A DNA stretch of 64,000 nt from Elysia chlorotica (taxonomy: Eukaryota; Mollusca; Gastropoda; Plakobranchidae). Below, piece by piece: positions 57,059 to 64,000 of the stretch (its first letter is position 1; each line of letters begins with the position of its first letter). The stretch covers positions 38,714-102,713 of the forward strand of contig RQTK01000152.1 of assembly GCA_003991915.1 (NCBI GenBank), in the 5' to 3' direction. A model generated the notes under the pieces. That model was not told where the DNA came from. It did not search any database and saw only the letters and a list, made by a program, of their open reading frames with translations. The position numbers were made by a program, and so were the translations under genes.

Positions 57059-57181
57059 AGTCGGTCGAACACCCGTTACAGCAACATAACCAACTCTGTG
57101 AGATCCCGCTACTCTGCGCGCCACAGACGTAGCCCGGGACCCTTCACCAAGACAAGCGCCGACTCGCCTTACCTCCCCACA
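57059..57181 (+). CDS. Candidate 123-nt cassette exon, 41 codons
   Basis: Bounded by 'tctctctctcccacag' and the donor 'gtaagtc'. It is open from end to end in one frame: SRSNTRYSNITNSVRSRYSA, RHRRSPGPFTKTSADSPYLP and T. The length is divisible by three, so it could be skipped without a frameshift. It is GC-richer than its flanks. Content is Ser/Arg/Tyr-rich and looks like a disordered cytoplasmic segment. No family was recognised and no neighbouring exon found, so it may belong to a gene with very long introns. Confidence 0.45.
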
Positions 57182-57193
57182 GTAAGTCATGAG

Positions 57194-57264
57194 TTCTCTC
57201 CCTCTATCCGGATTTTAATGTCTTCTAGGTTTCCCTGAGCAATCCTATACGACGAAGAGTCATG
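57194..57264. repeat. Short dispersed repeat, copy 2 of 3
   Basis: 'ggattttaatgtcttctagg' and 'atcctatacgacgaagagtc'; compare 26791-26846 and 60041-60106. Confidence 0.6.
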
Positions 57265-57588
57265 ATGAGTTCTCTCCCTCATATCACCGTAGATCAAACC
57301 CGTGACAGTCTTGTTTTCCAGGGTGGCCTTAAATCTCGTATCATTTAACCATCAGGCTTAGATGAGGGACCCATTGCCGGAACGGTCAAGCTAGGGTCAA
57401 GGAGAAATATAAACTAAGGTCAAGGAAATTCTAATACTAAGGGGCCGAAAGTACAACCTCGCGGTATTTTACAACTCTTCGTAAACCTTTTTCATTCGCA
57501 TTTTCTAACACGATTCGTAAGCGTGCGACAACATTGTACTTACAAACCCCAAAGAAGGTCAAAGTTTTCTAATGGGCTACCCATAAAA

Positions 57589-57872
57589 ACCGCAAAGTAA
57601 TCGACTACTGTGAACGTTTCTATAATTATTATTGAATTTGTTTCAACAGACAAGCAACCATTGTCAATAGTGGGCAATGCCAATTACTTTCCGTTATCGT
57701 AGCATACGGTTCACAATTATGTCCGTACCGCAAAGTAATCGATTACTGTGGGAGTTTCTATAATAATAATTATTATTATTATTATGTATTTGTTTCAACA
57801 GACAAGTCTTCATTCCAAATTAAACAATGCCGATTACTTTCCGTTATCGTAGCATACGGTTCACAATTATGT
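57589..57872. repeat. Two-copy tandem duplication, 138-bp period
   Basis: 'accgcaaagtaatcgactac' at 57589 returns at 57727. Both copies run through 'tttgtttcaacagacaag', 'attactttccgttatcgtag' and 'cacaattatgtccgt'. Each copy also carries 'aaagtaatcg' and its reverse complement. Confidence 0.9.
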
Positions 57873-57997
57873 CCGTCGTGTTACATAACAAACGTTACAT
57901 CATTTCTGCTTGTGATTTGGTGCTCTTTCTAATTAATTAATTCCTATCTATCTGCCTATTCATCTCTACTTATCCATTTCTTTTTATCCATGTCTTT

Positions 57998-58134
<137 letters not shown>

Positions 58135-58139
58135 ATATG

Positions 58140-58735
58140 ACACATTCTTGTCTTTCTGTCTATATGTGTATCTCTTTTTTTCCCCATACATCGCTAGTAT
58201 CCCTGACAGTCCCTCTTATTGTCACTTTTTCGTTTTTCATCCATTTACTTTCTTATTTCCAATTATTCTCTTGAACTTTTTTTTTCATGTTACTGTTTAT
58301 CCCTACTCTCTTCCCTAGCCTTTTCCTGTCACACCGCACACTTTTTTTGTGCATTGATATTCTCTTGTGCTAGCATCACTTTGCGTTGATCTGAGCATCT
58401 TCCATTCTGAACTATACAAAAATCAAAGCTCTTATCTTTAAGATTTAATTATTTAAAAGATATCACGGAATAGTGCGCCTTCAAGAAATAGACCTAAACT
58501 TCTGCGATGTCAAAAGGTTAACCATTGTTTACACACAATAAAAACCTTTTTTTCTGCTCCCTAGGGCTAACGGCCATTGGCTGGAAAACACATTACTGCG
58601 GTAAGCTTGGTAAAGATGACCTAGAGATAAACCCTTTGACTGATTTCACAACATATTGTATATAAAAGGTTTCTACATTCCTGAGATACTTTTTTTTCCA
58701 ATTAAGTAATCAGTAAGAGAAAGCGAGAGGGAGTG
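58140..58735. other. No gene seen
   Basis: T-rich then mixed sequence without supportable features. Confidence 0.4.
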
Positions 58736-58751
58736 GGAAGGGGGAGAGAAA

Positions 58752-59008
58752 AATGGTTCAAGTGGTAGAGCGTTTCTCTCCAGATCGGGAGGCCCGTGAT
58801 TCGAAATCCACATTTGACCGAATTCATCCCCTGTACTTAGTTGGGTTAGTGTCTGTATAATTTGACCGGCTAATACAGAAGTCCAGATCCTCCCCCCCCC
58901 TCCCCCCTTGTCTCGAGCGTGGCAACACATAAATATGTCAGACGTCAATTTTGGGGGCCGTCAGCAATACAGCTTTAAAGTGCTGACTTTGGACATCAAA
59001 CCAAACGC
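58752..59008 (+). mobile_element. SINE with 'gtagagcgttt' head, left half of an inverted pair
   Basis: 'ggttcaagtggtagagcgtt', 'gtgattcgaaatccac', 'agttgggttagtgtctgtat', body to 'ttggacatcaaaccaaacgc'. Confidence 0.85.
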
Positions 59009-59150
59009 CATCCAATAGGGTGGGGATGCCATGACTCCTATCTCAGCCGGTCACATTAAACTAACACCGACCCAACCAGGGCTAGGACTCGAACCCGGAC
59101 CTTTTGCGTCGGAAGCCGATGTTCTACCCCAGAACAATTGCGCCCCTCAC
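59009..59150 (-). mobile_element. SINE, head and half body, right half of an inverted pair
   Basis: 'ggggatgccatgactcctat', 'cattaaactaacaccgaccc', 'gaagccgatgttctacccca' in antisense; 'aacatcggcttccg' head type. Confidence 0.85.
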
Positions 59151-59154
59151 AGTT

Positions 59155-60035
59155 AGGATAATTACATTGTTAAGCAAATAGGCTTTCTTTTGACTACTAC
59201 TGTATATAGCTCTCTGTCGGCATCTTTCTTTTTTACGATCCTGCACTAGAAATATCGTTGAATTCTCCGCCGATATTTGAAAAAAATACCCGATTACAAA
59301 CCTCTGGAGCAGAAATATCAGCTGACTCGATTAAAGCCTAGGACCTTTTGTTCATCGTTTTTTCCCCCTTGTGAGGTGTTTTGTGTGGATAAAATATGCC
59401 TCTTGTCCCAAATGAAGTCCATGAAGCGGAAAACATTATCATCTCTTTCTCAAAAGTGTCGCTGTCATCAGTTTTAATGTGTGTCTCAGACGTGGCTTAT
59501 GTTAATTGCTCATGGGTAGCCCAACTGTGGTTAAAATCTATCATGAAGTGTTGTGGTTAAAACGTGACTAAGAATTAAGTGGCAAAAAAAAAACATTGTG
59601 AAGCGATCCTGAAAATGACAATGTATCCAATTTCTTCCCTCAGTAATAAATCGCGGTTGTTGAACTTCCAATTTGTCCTCTGAGAGTTTGGTTCGAGTTG
59701 AACCATGTTAAAATGTTAACAGGCGGATCGTTTTGATCTTTACATGGGCAGCTCTAGATAATATTTAAAGTTGAGAACAATGAATTGAGAGAAGGAGAAA
59801 TGATTGTATCAAACCTATGACTAATCACATGGGCAGTTTTAAATAATAAAGTTAAAAAGCAATAAAAGAAAAACAATAGAATTGATTGTATTACTGCCAT
59901 AAAGGAATATATAAAAAATGTTATGTATACTCAAACTCTACAATTGATAATACCAGCCGTCTCCAAGATAACTACTACTACGTATACTATGCTAATGCTA
60001 CAGATGCTGCTATTATCCTACAATCTACAATATAT
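59155..60035. other. No gene seen
   Basis: AT-rich sequence without supportable features. Confidence 0.4.
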
Positions 60036-60040
60036 CATTC

Positions 60041-60106
60041 TCTATAGAGGGCTCTCTCCGGGTTTAACGTCTCCTAGGTTCCCCTGGGGGGTCCTATACG
60101 GCGACA
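60041..60106. repeat. Short dispersed repeat, copy 3 of 3
   Basis: 'ccgggtttaacgtctcctag' then 'ggtcctatacggcgac'; the least degraded copy. Confidence 0.6.
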
Positions 60107-60349
60107 GTAATATATTATTTTTACTACTGCAACTATTACTACTCAATTTCTGCCGCTGTTGTTTTAAGTACTACCTGAGTTACTGCCACTGTACTATTAT
60201 AATTTTTTTCTATCCATCTTTCTTTCTGCCTATCTATCTATACGCATGTCCATCTACCCAATCACCCATCGTGCATCCCTCCATCATCTATTAACTAATC
60301 TCTCCATCTATCTATTTTTCTATCGAACCACATACGTCCCTTCATTTAG

Positions 60350-61412
60350 TATTTACATAACAACATATTGAGATGCCTATCTGTCTTTCGATACATTTAT
60401 ATATTTATATATGAAGTCTACCCGTTGAAAAAAATAACAACAAAAAGTTATTTCCTTTGAATTGGTTTTGTTTTCTCAATAACATAAACTGCCAACATGC
60501 ATTTTTTATAAATCTTACCGCCCAAGTAAGATAAAGAGTGAAAGCAGTATGTTTAGCCAAACGCATTTAATTTAGACCTGAGAACTTTACCCGCAGGTAC
60601 TTCACCATTGTCGCACTAATGCCCCAAGGCTTCATCTAAAGACCTGAAGAGAAAGAATGAAAGAGACATGTTTGTTATAAAGGGCGATAGTTTAGAGGAC
60701 GGGGATTATAACTCAAACATTACTTTTATATGGTGCATAAACACTTTCAAAAAATTGCATAAACTTGTTTGTGTTTAGAAAAGATTGGCAAGTACACAAA
60801 GCGGTCATTTGAGTGCAAAGAGGAATAGAGAGAAGGTGGGGATAAAAAGTGAAAGAGAAGGAACAGGAATAAAAAAGGAAAGAGATAGAGAAAGCGAAAG
60901 AATATTTACATAACAACATATTGAGATGCCTATCTGTCTTTCGATACATTTATATATTTATATATGAAGTCTACCCGTCATAAAATGTATCAACTTTCTC
61001 GTTGAAAAAAATAACAACAAAAAGTTATTTCCTTTGAATTGGTTTTGTTTTCTCAATAACATAAACTGCCAATATGTATTTTTTATAAATCTTACCGCCC
61101 AAGTAAGATAAAGAGTGAAAGCAGTATGTTTAATCAAACGCATTTAATTTAGACCTGAGAACTTCAACCACAGGTACTTCACCATTGTCGCACTAATGCC
61201 CCAAGGGTTCATCTAAAGACCTGAAGAGAAAGAATGAAAGAGACATGTTTGTTATAAAGGGCGATAGTTTAGAGGACGGGGATTATAACTCAAACATTAC
61301 TTTTATAAGGTGGAAAAACACTTTCTAAAAATTGCATAAACTTGTTTGTGTTAACAAATGAATGGCAAGTACACAAAGCGGTCATTTAAGTGCAAAGAGG
61401 AATAGAGAGAGA
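60350..61412. repeat. Duplicated segment, about 485-510 bp, two direct copies
   Basis: 60350-60837 and 60903-61412 match closely for their whole length ('atttacataacaacatattg' to 'gcaaagaggaatagagaga'). The second copy has a 23-bp extra piece after 'gaagtctacccgt'. A 65-bp GA-rich spacer separates them. No coding frame is conserved. Confidence 0.95.
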
Positions 61413-61414
61413 GG

Positions 61415-61423
61415 GGAGAGAGG

Positions 61424-61456
<33 letters not shown>
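61415..61456. repeat. (GA)n microsatellite
   Basis: AG run with GGGG interruptions at the end of the duplicated segment. Confidence 0.9.
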
Positions 61457-61457
<1 letters not shown>

Positions 61458-61459
61458 GA

Positions 61460-61985
61460 GCGGAGTGAAAAAGAAGAGAAGAGAGGTGGAGAGATAAAGG
61501 CAGTTGGGCATGTTCAAAACAGATAAAATGGAGTTCTGGAAATAACGTGACCACTTGTGGCATCCAAGACGATATCTACGAAAATATGCACCTGCGTCCA
61601 TTCATAGCTCTCAGACTTGGCGGAGAACACAGATTTCTAATAATTATGGCAAAGAAGTACCGACGCAGAAATAAAAGCTGCCGGTATCACATAAGCCGAG
61701 CTGAAGAGGACTAGCAAAAACAGAGTCCTGTGGAGGGAAGTTGCTGCGGCCCTATGTTCCAGAAGGAATAATGCGCTTTAACTAAACTAAACTAAAACCA
61801 ACCATAGCTCTCAATTTACAGAGCGAGCCAACGAGCGAACAGAAAGCCCCATGCTTCAAGGGAGGTATTACGACATCCGTTTTCTGTCGTGGGGTTCGCA
61901 TAGTTTGTAATGCAGGTGGAAATTGAGAGAGGAGAGGTATAAACAGAACGCCGCACACAGAGACATAAACAGATTTAAATGGACT
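61460..61985. other. No gene seen
   Basis: Mixed sequence; 'taactaaactaaactaaaac' near 61777 is a short tandem. Confidence 0.4.
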
Positions 61986-61988
61986 GAA

Positions 61989-62054
<66 letters not shown>
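61989..62054. repeat. (GA)n microsatellite
   Basis: Nearly pure AG run. Confidence 0.95.
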
Positions 62055-62058
<4 letters not shown>

Positions 62059-62504
62059 CATGAGGTAGCATTTTTTACGCTATAGAAAATTGACATAAGG
62101 CATAATATGTTTTCAGTGGCCTATTCAATCAGTGTTTGATGAAACGAAAGATTCGTGAATGTACATGTTTATTTTTTTTGTTTTTTTTTTAACTCTTTGG
62201 GCATTATTTGTCAATTCCACGTGAAGCGAACTATTCTCTTAAGAACAACAGCGATTGTGCAGTGTTTGCACAACTTTCGATATGTTGTTACATGCAGGTA
62301 CGGTTAAACAGGAAAACAGCCATATCCTGCGAGAGCAACCGCCGTAAAGAAAACGTGGAGTGTATTATTGAAGCTAAAACTTTGTTTAAAAATTCCTCGT
62401 AGAGTTGGTTAAAGTGTCTTTTACCTGATGCTACAACGAGACGGTCGGACAAGCAGTATAATTATATTTTATTTCATTTTGTTAATAATGCAAAAAATTC
62501 ATTG

Positions 62505-62562
62505 TGATAATAATAATAATAATAATAATGATAATAAAAATAATAATAATAATAATAATAAC
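62505..62562. repeat. (AAT)n microsatellite
   Basis: About 18 AAT units with GAT and AAA interruptions; a second pure run is at 62935-62968. Confidence 0.95.
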
Positions 62563-62932
62563 ATTGGTAAGCATTTACGTTCCATTTCTCATCCTATGTG
62601 TTTTGTTATAAATAATACGCACAGGTATTGCAAACCAATATTTACCTTTATTTCTTGTACTGTTTGTAGTCGATTGCCACCATTTAATTGTCTAACTTTT
62701 TCTATGTAAACAATTTGCGCTCCTTAATTTTAAGCTCTCTATTTGTATCAATATTCTTATTCCAATAATCTATTTATTTTTATGTAATCTCATATCTAGC
62801 TATTAACCCAAATATCATAACAGCCACACTGCCATAGAACCAGCTGGTACATTTCGCATATTTCTAAAATGTATTTTCAGAATTTCTTTATAATTGTTCC
62901 TGTCAAGAAGTCTGTTACTGTTTGGTCTCAAA

Positions 62933-62971
<39 letters not shown>

Positions 62972-63392
62972 GATTGAAAACAATGTCCATCGTGATTTTC
63001 ATTAGGCAATACTATGTTTCTGGATTGTTTGTATCTTGATGTGTTACTTTTTGTATCTTTTGGTATAGCAAGAGTAATGATGATGCTAATAGTTGAATTA
63101 TTCGTTAAGCTGTTCACAATTATTTTTCTCCTTACCAGATTGACAACTACTACCTCGATTCATTGAAGTTATTAAAAAATCGACTGAAGCAATTCGGCTA
63201 ATACCAAAAGAGTTTCAGGCATATAAGCCAACTCATTAAAAAACCATATAACATTGGTGCGAAAAACGATACCATCTTCACCTTTACCCAAGTAGAAGTG
63301 GTGGAACGATAATACAAGACAACCAGCTAGAGAAAATACAAACTTAATCCAGAGGAAGAGGACACCGGCAATTTAAACCGTCTTTCTTTCAG

Positions 63393-63419
63393 CAGCATTA
63401 TTGGATTGGAAAAACTAAG
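63393..63419 (+). CDS. Candidate 27-nt micro-exon
   Basis: 'accgtctttctttcag' followed by CAG CAT TAT TGG ATT GGA AAA ACT AAG and the donor 'gtaagtag'. Both sites are near consensus and the nine codons (QHYWIGKTK) are open. No partner exon was seen in the window, so it may be the first sign of a plus-strand gene continuing beyond 64 kb, or a chance pairing. Confidence 0.35.
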
Positions 63420-63669
63420 GTAAGTAGAACTGTTTCATTGCCAGTCTCATCTTTAGCAATACAATTACCGGAATAGTGGTAATTTATTATTATACGCATT
63501 TTACATGTTACAAAAGATTAAGTAAATTTTGTTTTCTCATTTTTCAATAATCCATTATCACCACTGTTCTAGATAAACTAATAGTCTCAGCAGGCAGTAA
63601 TAATTATTTGATACAAAATGAACATTTTCCAAACCAGCATCTGCATGATTATCATTAAAGGTATCATAA

Positions 63670-64000
63670 TCTTCTAACAGCAGCAGCACTTACAACATCA
63701 ACATCTTCCAACCCCAATAGCATAACTACAGTATTACAATCAGTGATTACAACATTTTGGTCATCCAACACTAGCAGCATCTTTATCATTAACGACATAA
63801 TGATTTTGTAATCCCAGCAGTATAACTACAATAATTATTACCATCTGTAATCACAACATCTTGGTCATCTAACACCACCAGCATTTTGATCAATAACAAC
63901 ATCATCATCTACCAACAGCAGCAGCATTATTAGCAATAACAACATCATCATTTACCAACTGCAGCATGAGCAGCATTAACAATATCAACGTCATCATCTA
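63670..64000. repeat. Degenerate CAN/ATC trinucleotide-rich repeat
   Basis: Runs of 'cagcagcag', 'aacaacatcatcatc' and 'ttggtcatc' recur with a loose period near 105 bp to the window end. No gene. Confidence 0.7.

Overview
This is eukaryotic, intron-bearing, AT-rich DNA from a metazoan. It contains one 65-base assembly gap, dense simple repeats and layers of mobile elements, and no bacterial features. A tRNA-derived SINE present in more than twenty pieces, decayed RTE-like, I-clade and CR1/L2-like LINEs, Ty3/gypsy-type LTR remnants and a mariner element together suggest a mollusc, plausibly a heterobranch gastropod. That placement is inference.

The main host content is a split gene on the minus strand, reading from about 33.6 kb down to at least 24.5 kb and probably to 14.5 kb. 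In order it has a probable non-coding first exon, a signal-peptide exon, a 203-nt exon, a 9-nt micro-exon, a 240-nt exon ending at a GC-AG donor, a possible exon abutting an LTR, and a last exon with one membrane helix. Most of the phases agree. The inferred product is a small type I membrane protein of no family I recognise. At least one exon is missing from the model, because the micro-exon and the 240-nt exon do not agree in phase. Its introns hold a mariner, several LINE copies and many SINEs. Weaker single-exon candidates lie at 13.3 kb (+), 38.3 kb (+), 57.1 kb (+) and 63.4 kb (+).

Layout: 1-1.7 kb, RTE-like LINE, SINE tail and I-clade LINE tail. 2-6 kb, dispersed repeats, (GA)n and a decayed RTE-like LINE. 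6-14.4 kb, MITE-like elements, SINEs and minisatellites. 14.5-15.6 kb, last exon of the host gene, a SINE and a 673-bp array of a 12-base pyrimidine repeat. 16-20.9 kb, a candidate LTR, a gag remnant with its LTR, a minisatellite, and a LINE split by a solo LTR. 21.1-24.3 kb, the most complete I-clade LINE, lacking its RT domain. 24.5-33.6 kb, host exons with LINE, SINE and mariner insertions between them. 34-64 kb, almost entirely SINEs, LINE tails, simple repeats and duplications with little convincing coding sequence.

The reading frames that are long only because they cross CT/GA, TTC, TAC, TTA or GATA repeats are not genes and are not listed as such.
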